DNA of 64,000 nt from Guadua angustifolia (GCA_036346375.1 CM070512.1:38920466-38984465), one strand, 5' to 3'. Positions 37,101 to 49,498 are shown, numbered from the stretch's first letter. A program made the numbers and translations. Notes: a model not told the origin generated them from the letters alone.

Positions 37101-37722
37101 GAGGAGAACTTTCTTCTTGAGGAGGCTGGCTAGCTCTGCCTGGCTATTGGAGATGGTGCAGGGAGATCGACCAGGAGGCGCCTGCAGGGATGACTGGTGG
37201 CCGGTCATTGAGGGCTAGGGAGGAGACGGAGGCCGGTGGATCTTCTTCTTTGCTATTTAATTTGCAAATGAAACGGCAGAGCGGCAAGACTGGGCAAGCA
37301 TCGGCAGGACTCAGCAGGGATGGGGAAGGCTGCCGACAGGGAGTTCGGCGGGGCGGCGTCGGCTAAGCGCGCAGCGCAGACTTCAGCGAGGATGGGCAAC
37401 AATCGGCGAGGAACGGCAGGCGCTAGGGCGTCCCAAGGCGTCGGCAAGAAGGAGTAGAGGCGGCGCTGGGGAAGCCAAGTAGTCGGCAGGGAGAGACAAC
37501 TTGGGGGAAAAAATATCTGGCCCAAAGGAATGAATGGCAGCCACACATCCAAATAGGAAGGAGGTGAGGAGGGGAAAAAATTCCAGAAAAACCCTTCCAA
37601 AACCTAAAACCCTGACCCAAACACTCCCAACAAGGCCAGCTACCCTGTGATTTCCTGCCAGAGAAGCCCCATATCACACAGAGAAAAGCCCAAAAATTGG
37701 AGGGAAGTTTCGCAGTATTACA
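34195..37722. mobile_element. LTR-C: solo-LTR-like element (3,528 bp)
   Basis: It begins TGTAACACCCGG and ends GCAGTATTACA, flanked by the exact 5-bp duplication ATCAA (34190-34194 and 37723-37727). Like LTR-A and LTR-B it has an AT-rich body and a GC-rich section near the right end (about 37080-37600), and it lacks gag and pol. Direct similarity to A and B is weak by eye, so it may belong to a related rather than the same family. The frame at 37253-37600 (-) is compositional. Confidence 0.72.
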
Positions 37723-37765
37723 ATCAAGAAGATGGAGAGTGCATCTTTCACCACTACTATATATA

Positions 37766-38036
37766 TAGGCTCAATTTGTTTCAGCTTCTGGATTATAAAT
37801 TCTGGATTATGGGAGAAGATGCTTCTGATTATGGGAGAATCGGGTCGAGTTGACTGTGACTTTTAGGTTCTGGACCAGGCTGGCAAAAATCAGCGAGAAT
37901 TAGGTTTCAGTCGGATTCTGATTCTATATAGAGGACGGCTTCTAATTGTAGGAGAAGCTGTCCAGAATCATCCCGTTCGGCAAACAATCAGTTTTTTTAA
38001 GTAGAAGCTGTGCAAAAGCTGAAACGAACGGGGCCT
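37766..38036. mobile_element. MITE with GGCYC...GTTTCAGCTT ends (271 bp)
   Basis: The left end reads TAGGCTCAATTTGTTTCAGC and the reverse complement of the right end reads TAGGCCCCGTTCGTTTCAGC. The interior has internally repeated CTTCTGGATTAT-type units. No longer target duplication was found beyond a flanking TA, so the superfamily is open. There is no coding capacity. Confidence 0.6.
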
Positions 38037-38653
38037 ATGTTCTTTTAAAGAAGTAATGATTTTTGTAAGTATTGTACCCTTTTTTGTTGTAAAATTCCTT
38101 TGCTCTAAACCATTAGTAAGTATGTTTGATAGAACATGGAAGAATAATTGAATGCCAATATTCAAAATCTTACATCCACATTCCCTCTCATCGACACCAC
38201 AAGGAACATGAGGAGCTTAATCCGTGCAATCCTGTAGCAGTAATGGACCATTGATGTTTAATAGGGGACCTTATAGTAGCGAAGCTTTATGCAAATTATA
38301 AGTGAATCTGAGAGAGGTCACAAGTGGTACATGTCACTTAATTTTGTTAAAGTTTAATAAAGTACAGTAGGAGCCATAGTCCAACATTCACTGTTAGTGA
38401 AACATAGTCTAACAAACCCCAAGTATGGTAACAAGCAGTGGGCACCAGTGCGGTGATGAGCTGGCGGTGACTTGGGTGGAGGCAATGGCATCATGTGGCT
38501 ACAGACGAGCCAAATGTTGAGTTAGGTCTCAGAGGCCATGATTAGGCGGTGAGATGTGCAGCAGTGGAGTCACTTTTGCAGGCACATAAGAAGATAAGAG
38601 AAAAATGGGGGAGAAAAGCGGCAAACGAAGAAGGATGTCAAGTCAGCGAAGAA
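38037..38653. other. Unassigned host DNA before the Copia element
   Basis: No coding motif, repeat or RNA gene could be supported. AAGAA at 38649-38653 is the left TSD of the Copia element. Confidence 0.45.
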
Positions 38654-38935
38654 TGTAAAGAAAAGAGAAGAGAGAAACTTCTGATGTTGGCCAGGTAATC
38701 TCTCCGGCGTCTTCTGTATTGTATTTATAGTCTCCACAACTCACAACAGATTACAATGGATTACAACAGAATTCTAGATAGAGTCCAGAAAGGAAATCGT
38801 TAGACTAACTAACAGATTGTCAAGATAGACTACAGTAATATCTGGCAAACGGATAACAATCTAGATACTAATCTCAACAAGACTATCTAAAACTGAACTG
38901 AACACAGAACAGAAGCAGAGTTGTTTTGTTTAACA
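38654..38935 (-). repeat. 3' LTR of the Copia element
   Basis: 282 bp with TG...CA ends. It is about 90% or more identical by eye to the 5' LTR, with small differences such as ACTCACAACAG against ACTCGCAACAG. Confidence 0.93.
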
Positions 38936-38948
38936 ATTCCCCTCAATC

Positions 38949-41900
38949 TCAGCTTCTGGTCTTCAGATTGAGACTGAATAACAAGCGATCAAACGTTTGT
39001 TTTGGTAGAGCTTTAGTGAAGATATCAGCTATTTGATTGGCTGAAGATATGAATCTTACCTCCAGCGCTCCAATAGCAACCCGTTCATGCACAAAATGAA
39101 AATCAACTTCAATATGCTTCGTGCGAGCATGAAAAATGGGATTTGCTACTAGATAAGCCGCTCCAAGGTTGTCACACCATAAACACGGCACCTTTGGCTG
39201 GAAAAAGTTTAATTCCTTCAAGATGGATTGCAACCAAATTATTTCGGTAGTAGCATTTGCCAAAGCCTTGTACTCAGCCTCGGTGCTTGATCTAGACACC
39301 GTAGGTTGCTTTCTAGCGCTCCAGGACACTAGATTAGGTCCAAGGAATACAGCAAAGCCTCCTGTAGACCTGCGATCATCCGGGCAGCCTGCCCAATCAG
39401 CATCTGCAAAGGCACTTAGTAGCTCTGAAGTTGAACTTTGAATGTGAAGTCCTACAGAGGCCATCCCTCTGATATATCGTAGGATTCGTTTTACAGCGTT
39501 CCAGTGTATATCAGTGGGATCTTGAAGAAATTGGCAAACTTTGTTAACAGCAAAGCTAATGTTGGGTCTGGTCAGAGTTAAATATTGTAAGGCACCGACC
39601 ACACTCCTGTACTAAAATTTTCCTGTGTCAGACAGCTTCATTCCTTGGTTCTTGGATAGTTTCTCAGTGACAGTTATTGGAGTTGACACTGGCTTGCAAT
39701 TACTCATATTCGCCTTCTTCAACAAATCCTTGATATACTTTTGTTGAGTCAAAATCATTCCTTTCTCAACATATGAAGCTTCAATCCAAGAAAATAGCTT
39801 AGCTTCCCAAGATTCTTGACAGCAAAGACTGCTGAGAGCTGCTGGACCAATTTTGCTGAAGCCTTTTCGCAGGAGCTTGCTATTATGATATCTTCCACAT
39901 AGATAAGCATGTAGATGGTTACTCCATTTCTATTAAAGATAAATAGTGAGGTGTCGGCTTTTGATGATTGAAATCCCAATTCATATAGCTTCTAACTCAG
40001 TTTTGCATGCCATGCTCTTGGCGCCTGTTTCAGTCCATATAACGCTTTATCCAGCTTGCAGACATAATATGGAAATCGATAATTTTAATATCCTGGTGGC
40101 TGAGTCATGTAGACTTCCTCTTGTATCTCCCCATGTAAGAATGCATTTTGTATGTCCATCTGCCTCAGTTGCCACCCTCGAGATATGGAAATAGAGAGTA
40201 CTAGCCTGACTGTTGTCAGTCTGACAACAGGGCTAAACGTTTCAGAGTAATCTATGCCATATCTCTATTTGAAGCCTTTGGCGACCATCCGTGCTTTGTA
40301 CCTGTCAATTGAGCCATCAAGATTCTATTTCAGCTTAAACACCTATTTGCAGTCAACGATGTTTTTCCCTTGTTGCCGAGGAACAAGTCTCCAGGTCTTG
40401 TTCTTCAGAAGAGCTGAATATTCCGCATCCATGGCAGCTCTCCAGCTTGGGTCTTCTAGAGCTTCAACATGTGAAGCTGGGGTCTCAATTGCAGCGAAGA
40501 AAGTCCTTTTGCCTTGCACTGGATAGGTTACCGTTCCATCCCTATATTGTTTGGGCTTGTAAATATTATCACGAGCTCTTGTTCGCATAGGATGCTTGGC
40601 TGGCAGCTCCTTTGCTGTACTATTTTCTGAATTCCTTTGATCAGTTGTGTCTCCACTGTCCTCCCTAGATGTATCTGCAGTGTTAAACTCAGACGTATAG
40701 AGATCATTAGTGGCATGGGAATAGGTAGTACAATTCTCATTCTGATCATGATCTATAGCTGGTTCAGGATTTTGTTGTTGACATGACAAGGGGTCTGGGT
40801 TGGATAAAACTGGGAGAAGAACAGTGGATGATGAATATGCAGGGGCATCAGGAACGGTATGTTTATCAGAGAAAAAGGGAAAGACATTCTCGTCGAACAC
40901 AACATCCCGAGAGATGTAAATTCTTCTGGTTGGTCTATGAAGACATTTGTATCCTTTTGCTTGTTGCTATACCCCACAAAGACACAGCGTTGTGATCTGA
41001 AATCAAGCTTGTGTGCGTTGTAGGGGCGAAGATTGGGCCAACAGGCACACCCAAATGTTCTGAGCATGCGGTAGTCTGCTGGAACCCCAAACAACCGAGT
41101 CAAAAGGACATTGTTGTTGATGACACGAGAAGGGATTCTATTTATGAGATAGCATGCGGTGAGGAAGGCTTCATCCCAAAACCTTATTGGCATTGAGGCA
41201 TGAGCAAGCAAAGCCAATCCAGTTTCAACAAGGTGTCTGTGTTTCCTTTCAATGACACCATTCTGTTGGTGGGTATGAGGGCACGAAACTTGGTTAGCAA
41301 TCCCAATTTTAGCAAAGAACTTGTTTAGTTTCTGGAATTCACCCACACCCCTAGTCGGTATGGACTTGTTTAATTTTAGAGTTGAGAAGTCTTTCAACAT
41401 GATTTTGAAACTTGAGAAATATTTGCTCAACTTCATATTTGTATTTTTAGCAAGTAGATCCAAGTGAAACGACTGAAATCATTCACAAAACTAACATAAT
41501 ATTTGAATCCATTGACTGCAGTACGGGCAGGACCCCAAACATCTGAATGAATCAGTTCTAGAGATCTAGTTACATGATTCGAAGAATTAAAAGGAAGTTG
41601 ATGACTCTTTGCTTGTTGATAAGCATCACAAATAGAGACATCTTTATTGAATACGCTAGGGTGCTTGTGCTGTTGAAGGATAGACCGAACAATGGCCGTA
41701 GCAGGATTACCAAGTCTCTGATGCCATTGATCTTGACTGACTCTGACACTGGACAAGGATTGGCGATGCTGATGAACGGAAGGAAGGGATACAACCCTTG
41801 TCTACATTTGCCTTGAAGAAGAACCTCCTTCGTTGTTCGATCCTTGACAAAAAATGCATTCGGGTGAAATTCAAAGAATACATTATTGTCAATAGAGAAC

Positions 41901-43299
41901 TTATGAACAGACAAGAGATGTTTACTGGCTTTGGGAACATGAAGAATATTTTTAGCACTAGATCACGGTCAGAACCAGCTACAAAACTATGACCAAAATG
42001 AGAAATCGGCATACCTGTGCCATTGGCAGCTTGAACTTGATCAGTTCCCTTATAGCGCTCTTTCACAGAGAGGCGATCTAAATCGCTTGTGAGATGATCT
42101 GTAGCTCCAGTGTCTGCATACCAGTTAGGATCAACCATATAGTTTGTTGAGGCAGCTGCTGCAACTCGTTGATCTTCACTCTAATAGCTGTGATCAAACC
42201 GATGATAGCATCTTAAGGCATCATGACCATATTTGCCACAGACTTGACAAGAAGGCCGATTACTATTATTGTGATTGCCTGTCCGTCCTCCTCCACAGTA
42301 GCCTCTGCCTTCTCCACAGCCGCGTCCTCTACCGCAGGACCCAGAGCTATTCTGATTAGCCCTGTGATTAGTTCTGACTGCATTGTTGGCTGATGACGTT
42401 GTGCTGATATGCTCTTTCCTTAATTCATAGCTGATAAGATGGGCATACAACTCGGTCAGAGTAATTGGATCTGATCGAGTTGAGATTGATGTGACTAAAG
42501 AATCATGGTCATCACCCAGCCCGGCGAGAATATAAGACACAATTTCTTCTTCTTGAAGGGGATTACCAATAGATGCCATTAAGTCGGCTAGATTCTTCAT
42601 CTTGCTGAAGTAATCTGAAGCAGACATATTTCTTTTATGAAGATTAGCAAGTAGAATCCGGACTTGCATAATCCTTGCTCTGGAGCGAGAGGCGAACATC
42701 TTTTCTAATGCCGCCCAGACTGTCGCAGAAGTGCCAAGAAAAAACACTTGGGCGAGAATCTCTTCACTTAAGGAAGATAGTAATGCACTCAATACTAGCT
42801 GATCCTGCTGGATCCAGCGAGTGTATTCAAGGTTTGGGACCTGACAAACTTCATCACCTGTTCCTTGAGTAATCACGGCAGGTAGTGTTTTTTTTGAAAG
42901 GAAATGGCAGGAGCTCTGCCTTGCATTAAAGAAAGATATTCAGAAATACAGGGAAAAGTTAATTAATAGATTAGTTAACATCCTCAGGGAGCGAGGAGAT
43001 CAACAACAGGAAGAGGCGCAAGACCAAAACGCATATTCCACCACATCGGAGGCCGATGCATCAGCCTTGGAGAGCCATCCTTTTAGCCGAGCGCATCTAA
43101 CCATTCCCTCAACGCAGCAGAGAAGATTCTGACTACGAAGGTATGGGAAGATCTGGGCCTTCCACAAGAGATAATTCTCTCTATTAAGCCTGACATTGAC
43201 GAACTGATTGAAGGATGGAGTTGAAAAAGATCCTGCTGCGCCTGAGACCAGAGATGCAGCAGTATTGGCAGAAGAAGACGAGTTGCCGGAGGACACCAT
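38949..43299 (-). pseudogene. Copia gag-pol polyprotein, degenerate
   Basis: The start is MVSSGNSSSSANTA at 43299. The gag contains a CCHC knuckle (CQVCGKYGHDALRC, about 42245-42204). A retroposon-like insertion near 42887-43100 interrupts it. A TAG at 42183-42181 separates gag from protease (YADTGATDHLT, near 42120). Integrase shows WHQRLGNP, SDVWGPA, VNDFSRFTW and HQQNGVIERKHRH; the zinc-finger end is CDAY instead of CDAC. Reverse transcriptase is frameshifted, and its catalytic box reads YVED instead of YVDD (near 39905-39894). A TAG at 39614-39612 precedes RNase H (38949-39602), which keeps FADADWAGCPDD, SSTEAEYKA and the WCDNLGA motif. The combination of stops, frameshifts and a changed catalytic residue means no active polymerase is expected. 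Confidence 0.92.
42887..43100 (-). mobile_element. Poly(A)-ended retroposon-like insertion in Copia gag
   Basis: The gag frame runs as far as LLCCVEG near 43100 and resumes at TLPAVITQG near 42885. Between them, on -, lies unrelated sequence ending GCAGAGCTCCTGCC, then a short stretch and A8 (42886-42893). That is the look of a 5'-truncated LINE or SINE 3' end. The target duplication could not be defined by eye, so boundaries are approximate. Confidence 0.5.
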
Positions 43300-43316
43300 C
43301 TTGATTGAAGAAGCAA

Positions 43317-43329
43317 GGCTCTGATACCA
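43317..43329 (-). other. Copia primer-binding site (tRNA-Met type)
   Basis: TGGTATCAGAGCC on - directly abuts the 5' LTR end. It complements the 3' end of initiator tRNA-Met, the common primer for plant Copia elements. Confidence 0.9.
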
Positions 43330-43613
43330 TGTAAAGAAAAGAGAAGAGAGAAACTTCTGATGCTGGCCAGATAATCTCTCCAGCGTCTTCTGTATTGTAT
43401 TTATAGTCTCCACAACTCGCAACAGATTATAATGGATTACAACATAATTCTAGATAGAGTCCAGAAAGGAAATCGTTAGACGAACTAATAGATTGTCAAG
43501 ATAGACTAGAGTTATATCTCGCAAACAGATAATAGGCTAGATACTAATCTCAACAAGACTCTATCTGAAACTGAACTGAACACAGAACAAAAGCAGAGTT
43601 GTTTTGTTTAACA
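43330..43613 (-). repeat. 5' LTR of the Copia element, with TATA-like box
   Basis: 284 bp with TG...CA ends. On - a TATA-like CTATAAATAC lies at 43406-43397 and would direct transcription toward gag. Confidence 0.93.
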
Positions 43614-43618
43614 AAGAA

Positions 43619-44025
43619 AAGCAGCGCAGAAGACATAATAGCAGTGTAACTATGACAAATATGGATCTACCGTAGGGGGCAAGAAGGGGCTAGGCACCGG
43701 CTCATCTCGTATTATTGATATCTTTCTACTATCTTTGATATTATGTATATTACTAATATAATTAATTTTGTTCTTAATTTAGCTACAAGTACATATTTTT
43801 GATATTTTTGGAATGCACCATCTATTATTAAGATATTATATTTAATTATTTACTACTTTAACTTTATTGATTATTGATTTATGTATCAATTTGGATTGCA
43901 CGTGACATTAAATGTGTTTTTGTTACACTCGTCTTAATGATAGCTTCAAACTAGCACCCTTTCTGTTTTTATCCTACGTGCGGTGCTGGATGGTGGTGCC
44001 AATAATCGGAGAAGATAGGGAGTAA
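43619..44025. other. Unassigned AT-rich host DNA
   Basis: No coding or repeat signal could be supported. TAA at 44023-44025 is the left TSD of the Tourist-like MITE. Confidence 0.45.
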
Positions 44026-44390
44026 GAGCAAGCCCAACCCACCCCTAAACCTCCCCCTATCCTAAATTATAAGGAAAATTGGAAAAATATGAGCTCCAAC
44101 CCAACCCTTATAAGGAACCCTTATTCTAGGGAGACCCCTTCTCACCCCTACATCTAGGGGCTTTCTCCTTCCCCCCTACTATTTTCTTCAACATTTTTTT
44201 ATTCATTATTTCTATTTTTAGTAAATAATCCATGGGTGCAAAGTAATAATAATGTTTAGATAAATAATAGGGGTGAGTAATATGGAGTGTGGGTTGGAGA
44301 CAAATTTGATATAGGGTGCCCCTAATTTTTACACCACCCCTAAATGAGTGATTCAGGGAGAAAATATAAGGGTTTGGGTTGGAGTTGCTC
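44026..44390. mobile_element. Tourist-like MITE (365 bp)
   Basis: The left end GAGCAAGCCCAACCCA and the reverse complement of the right end GAGCAACTCCAACCCA match closely. Both sides are flanked by TAA (44023-44025 and 44391-44393). A 3-bp TAA/TTA duplication fits PIF/Harbinger-mobilised MITEs. It has no coding capacity. Confidence 0.8.
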
Positions 44391-44393
44391 TAA

Positions 44394-44694
44394 GGAGGTG
44401 GCAGCTAGGAGTGTGATGACCCTAGAACAGAACTACCCTGCGTGTGGATTGGGGGGAGCAGTTAGACCGTCCAAGCACGGCTGGACGGTGCATCGCTACG
44501 CTGTTTGAGTCAAGCATGAACATTCCTGTGTAGTAGCGGAAACTTCCTTCGTGCAACATAAAATTCAGAGTAGTTAACCTCGCAAGTTATTTCTTGGGGG
44601 CGGCTAGAAGTAGGAATTAGTTGCAGTGAGAAATTGAGACGGCCCTGTACATTGGAATGTGGCTCGACTAATTTGACCAGGAAACAAACGGAGC
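44394..44694. other. Host flank left of CACTA-2
   Basis: About 300 bp without a recognised gene. AGC at 44692-44694 is the CACTA-2 target duplication. The sequence continues across the element at 53208. Confidence 0.45.
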
Positions 44695-44712
44695 CACTAC
44701 AGGAAACAGGGA

Positions 44713-44930
44713 AATTAACGTCGGCCAGATTAATTAACATCGGCCCATGGATAAGCCGATGTTAATTAACTAATTAACGTCGGTCAACGTGGGTTGATGT
44801 TAATTAAGCTCATAATTAACGTCGGCCCTAAACGGCTGACGGTAATTAGTTAATTAACGTCGGTCACGAGCTATAGCCAACGTTAATTAGTTATTTAACG
44901 TCGGCCACCTTGGCCGACGTTAATTGGCCT
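44713..44930. repeat. CACTA-2 left subterminal repeats
   Basis: At least seven copies of AATTAACGTCGGCC or close variants occur in both orientations, for example near 44713, 44763, 44815 and 44893. These are the expected binding sites of the element-encoded DNA-binding protein. Confidence 0.9.
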
Positions 44931-45981
44931 GCCATACAAACCCCCACGCGCTCGACATTTCACTCGAACTCGAACCCTAGCCGCCAGACGCCGCCGAGCA
45001 GCGTCCTGCTGCGCCCGCGCCGCCACGCCGCGACGCCACACCGCCCTGCCCGTCCGGCGCCCTGCCCACGCTGGCGTCCTCCTCCTCCTCTCTCGGGCGG
45101 CGACCTCGTCCTCCTCTCCACCCGGCGGCGACCTCAGGTATTTAGGATGATGGAAATTGAGCTGTGGATGCATGTTGTTGGCCTCAGTTTTCATCTTGTG
45201 ATTTAGGAGAGGAGTCCCTGGATGGATTGCAGTGGGATTAATTCTTTTGTACTGTTGTGATGGGTGCATGACTGGATGAAATGCTGATGGGGGAAAGTGT
45301 TGCAATGGATGCATGGCTCTATGGAATGCTGTGGGGGGCTGTTGTGATGGGATTAATTCTTTTGTACTGTTGTGATGGGTGCATGACTGTCTTCTAATTT
45401 TTGTTTAGGGTATGCCCTGTTCCGTAATGTTCATTACTATATGTTGGCTGTATTGATGATTATCATCTTTTATTGGTGCACTCTTAATCCATTGGTTGCA
45501 TGATGTTAGTGCTTGCATGAAAACTCCATCTTATACCTGTTTGCATTTTATCTTTTTTAGTTCAGCGGCTCAAGCCACCTATGCGTCACATATTGTCACG
45601 AAACCTATGCGTCACCCGTTTCAGATCGGCATGTCTCACATGTGTCACATGTGAGATGTGCTGGTCCGGAATTGTCCCTTTTTTGGACAGCCTCAGAGTG
45701 GATGACAAAGTGCGGTATTTATGACGAGCCACGGAGTGCGAATGAAATTTCAGTGTCATAACCCTGTTGTTCTCCCTTGCACCATATCCGGGCGTGCAGG
45801 TGGAGAACAATAAGTTATCTTCTTGAAATTTCATTCGACTCTGAGCTAAATCATAAATCCGCGCTTTGTCAGCCACTCTTGGGTGGGTTTAGGACATATC
45901 CTTTCCTATAGATGTAGGGTCGTGATATATAGAAACAACATGAACCTTATAACTGTTGATTTAACCTATATAGCCTCAAGT
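44931..45981 (+). promoter_or_regulatory. CACTA-2 leader: GC-rich 5' exon and intron
   Basis: A GC-rich leader at 44940-45135 contains AACCCTAGCCGCC and ends at a likely splice donor near 45135 (CCTCAG-GTATTT). An AT-rich, intron-like stretch follows, with a repeated phrase (GTTGTGATGGGTGCATGACTG near 45252 and 45372). Open frames in the GC-rich part are compositional. This probably serves as the promoter-proximal part of the transposase gene. Confidence 0.5.
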
Positions 45982-48900
45982 ATGGGTGATGACCGCCGAT
46001 GGATGTATGAAGGTTGGGAGAAAAGTGGGGCTCACTCGAATGAGTGGACGGTCAAGGCTACCGCTTTTGTCGACTGTGCCTTCTCTATGTCTAGTACTGT
46101 TAAGGTGAAGTGCCCATGCAGCAAGTGCCGTAATTTCCACCCCCCGGACAATAAATCGATGTCTCTGCACCTGTGTCGGTTCGGTTTCATGCGAAGCTTT
46201 GAGTTGTGGGTACATCATGGTGAGTCACGTGCTCAAGGACCTTAAGTTGCGGTTGAAGAGGAAGATGATAGGGCGGGCGATGATAGGATGGATGAGATGC
46301 TAGAAGCTTTACGTCCAGAGATTAACCTAGACTCGGAGGATCCGCCAACACGTGAGGTTCGAGAGTTCTTTGAGCTACTTAAAGCTTCTGAAGAGTTTTT
46401 GCACGAACACACGAAAGTGACCCAGCTTGCTTTTGTGACGCTGCTCATGGCCATTAAGTCCAAGTATTTCTTTTCCAATAATTGTTACAATGATCTCGTG
46501 GAATTGATCTCGATATACCGCGTGAATCATAAGATGCCTAGAGACATGTACCATCTAAGAAGTTGTTGTGCGGTCTCGATATGAAGTATGAGAAGATTGA
46601 TGTGTGCAAGGATAACTGCATGCTTTTCTGGAAGGAGCATGAGAAAGAGAAGCATTGCTTAGTGTGTAAAAAACAAAGATTTGTCGAGGTGGTGAACGAA
46701 GAAGGTGAAAAGGTAACGACCGATGTTGCACACAAGCAACTTCGGTACATGCCTCTCACACCTAGGTTGAAGCGGTTGTTTATCTCAAAACGAAGTGCCA
46801 GGCACATGAGGTGGCACAAAGAAGGTGTGCGTGAGAACGACGGTGTAATGGTGCACTCGTCAGATAGTGAGGCATGGAAGGCTCTAGATAGCTTTGACGA
46901 GGACTTCGCGAGGGATGCGAGAAATGTTCGCATTGGGTTGGCGACCGATGGTTTCATGCCTTTCAACACAACCGCCGCATCATACTCGTGCTGGCCAATC
47001 TTTGCTATTCCATACAACCTTCCACCTTCCCTTTGCATGAAATATGAGTTTATGTTCTTGTGCCTCATCATACCTGGCCCCGAACATCCTGGAAAGCGTC
47101 TCAATGTGATGCTCAAACCCTTGATCGAAGAGCTGAAAAAATTATGGACAGGGGTAGAGGCGTATGACTACTACAAGAAATAGAAATTCAACCTTCGTGT
47201 TGCATATTTGTGGTCTGTCCATGATTTCATGGCCTATGGTATTTTTTGCTAATTTGGAGTCATCATGGAAATTTGACATGTCCGATCGTGGTTCGAACGA
47301 TTGTTTTCGCCTTGTAAATGGTGGAAAGATCTGTTACTTCGATTGCCATAGGCGTTTCCTGCCCCTGAGACACGCCTTTAGGCTCCAGAGGAATGCCTTC
47401 CGTAAGGACACAGTTGTCAGAAAGGGTCCGCCGAAACATCTAACTGGGCCAGAAATTGCTAATATGCTGAGTAAATTGGTGGAGAAAGAAGATGGGTTTG
47501 AAGGGTTTGGAGAGGAGCACAACTGGACTCACATTTGTGGATTATGGGAGCTCCCATATGCGAAGGCCTTGATTCTGATGCACAACATTGACGTCATGCA
47601 TCAAGAACGTAACGTTGGTGAAAGCATTATAAGCACGTGCATGGATATGACGGACAGGACAAAAGACAACCTAAAGGCCCAAAGAGACTTAGTAGAGATC
47701 TGTAACCGGCCAACACTTGAGCTCACCGAAGTAGGGGGTAAGCCACGCGCTCCATTTTGCCTTAAACCTAAAGAAAAGAAAGAAATGTTGAGGTGGATGA
47801 AGAAATTGAAATTTCCGATGGTTCTGCAGGGATTGAGACGCAAGCTGTGAATGTGAAAACGGGAAGCTAAATGGGTTGAAGAGCCACGATTACCACATAA
47901 TCATGGAAAGACTCACACTGTAATGTTTCGTGGGTATCTTAATGATAATGTGTGGAAGGTGCTAGCTGAGCTAAGTTATTTCTATAAACAATTATGTGCT
48001 AAAGAAATATCAAAAGACATGATGGAGAGGTTGGAGAAAGAGATACCAAAGGCTTGTATGCAAGATGGAAAAATATTCCCTCGGGTTTCTTCAATCCAAT
48101 GCAACATCTACTTGTTCATCTACCTTCTGGCTAAGGTAGGTGGCCCTATTCAAGATAGGTGGATATATCACATTGAAAGAGCTCTAAAGAAACTTGAGCT
48201 ATGGTTGGCAATAAGGCAAGAGTTGAAGGGTGCATTGCAGAAGCATTTTCTCTAAAAGAGATATCATACTTCTCGAGTGTATACTTTGCAGAGGAACACA
48301 AAGTCAATGCTCCCACGATGCGGTACCATGTAGATGAAGAGATACCTTGTAGTGACCTACAGATTTTCCAATGGAGAGGCACTACCGTTGGTAGTTGCAC
48401 TGCTTACTATTACACTTCAGAAGAAAAGAAGTCTGTGTTGTTGTACATGTACTCCAATATGGAAGAGATGGAACAATATTTCACGTAAGCGTTTACTTTG
48501 TACATGTCAATCAAGCTATGCCGCCGAAGACATCATTCATTTATGTATCCATTTACGTTTTCATTTACAGTGAATTCGATAAGCAAAACTGGACGTCTAT
48601 TCGTCAACCAACTGCCAAGCAACTTAATACGATGCGTCGGGATGGAATAAATGGGGGCTCTAATTTCATCACTTGGTTCCGAGATCATGTAACACCTTCA
48701 CATCCTATAATATTCTGTAATGTTACGTTTCAATATATTATAAATCTTATACAACTTCGAATCATATTTTGTTGGCAGTGCGTGAAATATGGGAACGTCC
48801 ATGAGGACTTGCTTCAGCTATCCTATGGTCGCGTAACTGTTAAAAGCTATGGACGATACGACGTGAACGGGTTTCGGTTCTATTCAACCAAATTTGAAGC

Positions 48901-49498
48901 TGGTCATCCCCTTGCGGCCACAACAAATACTGGAGTTGTAACTAGGGCAATCGATGCATAAGGGATCGAAACAAATTTCTATGAAATCATTCAAAACATC
49001 CTCGAGTTCAAGTTTGCAGGGAATAAGGAGCTCAAAGTAGTCTTTTTCGATTGTGTTTGGTTTGATAGCAAACATGGGACTCATCAAAACCAGTATGGGA
49101 TGGTAGAAATCAAACACAATGAACAGCTACATGGCTATGACAATTTTATCCTTGCTCACCAAGTTGAGCAGGTGTATTATATGCCATATCCATGCACAAG
49201 ACTAAGTGCTTGGTGGGTTGTGTACAAAGTGAATCCCCCAGAACGGTTACATACTCCTGGTGATGCTGGTTACCTTGATAGCCAGCTGGAGGCAATGGAG
49301 GTTGCTGAGGTTTTCCAAGATGAAGATTTGCCAAGCACTTTTGATATAGAGACTGGTCCAGGTCTCGATTATTTAGTCGGAGACCGTGGAGATATAACGA
49401 TTCCTGAGAAACGGAAAAGACAACCAATCAAGAAAAAAGTAACATATCGTCCCTTAGAAAGAAGGAGACTACATCATCGTGACATTGATGAATTTTGA
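45982..49498 (+). pseudogene. CACTA-2 TNP2-type transposase, degenerate
   Basis: The start MGDDRRWMYEGWEKSG and the cysteines in CPCSKCRN mark the Transpos_assoc domain. A TAA at 46243-46245 interrupts an otherwise continuing frame (VAVEEEDD, then LELLKASEE-like sequence). After a frameshift near 46555, a long stretch (46563-47180) shows MKYEKIDVCKDNCMLFWKEH, LTPRLKRLFISKRSARHMRW and PYNLPPSLCMKYEF, typical TNP2. A TAG at 47181-47183 breaks YYKK from KFNLRVAYLWSVHDF. The DUF4218 part runs about 47860-48400 (MFRGYLNDNVWKVLAELSYF) with shifts near 47920 and 48200. The DUF4216-like part at 48780-49200 reads FDSKHGTHQNQYGMVEIK. The end, HHRDIDEF, is at 49498. Several lesions make it non-functional, though domain order and length are normal. 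Confidence 0.9.

Larger units (their letters stand above)
38654..43613 (-). mobile_element. Ty1/Copia LTR retrotransposon, full-length but inactivated
   Basis: Two LTRs (38654-38935 and 43330-43613) enclose a - strand gag-pol. The exact 5-bp duplication AAGAA lies on both sides (38649-38653 and 43614-43618). Next to the 5' LTR on - is the primer-binding site TGGTATCAGAGCC (43329-43317), matching the initiator tRNA-Met type. Next to the 3' LTR is a purine tract (GAGGGGAAT, 38944-38936). Domain order is gag, protease, integrase, reverse transcriptase, RNase H, as in Copia. The LTRs differ at many sites, so the insertion is not recent. Confidence 0.95.
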
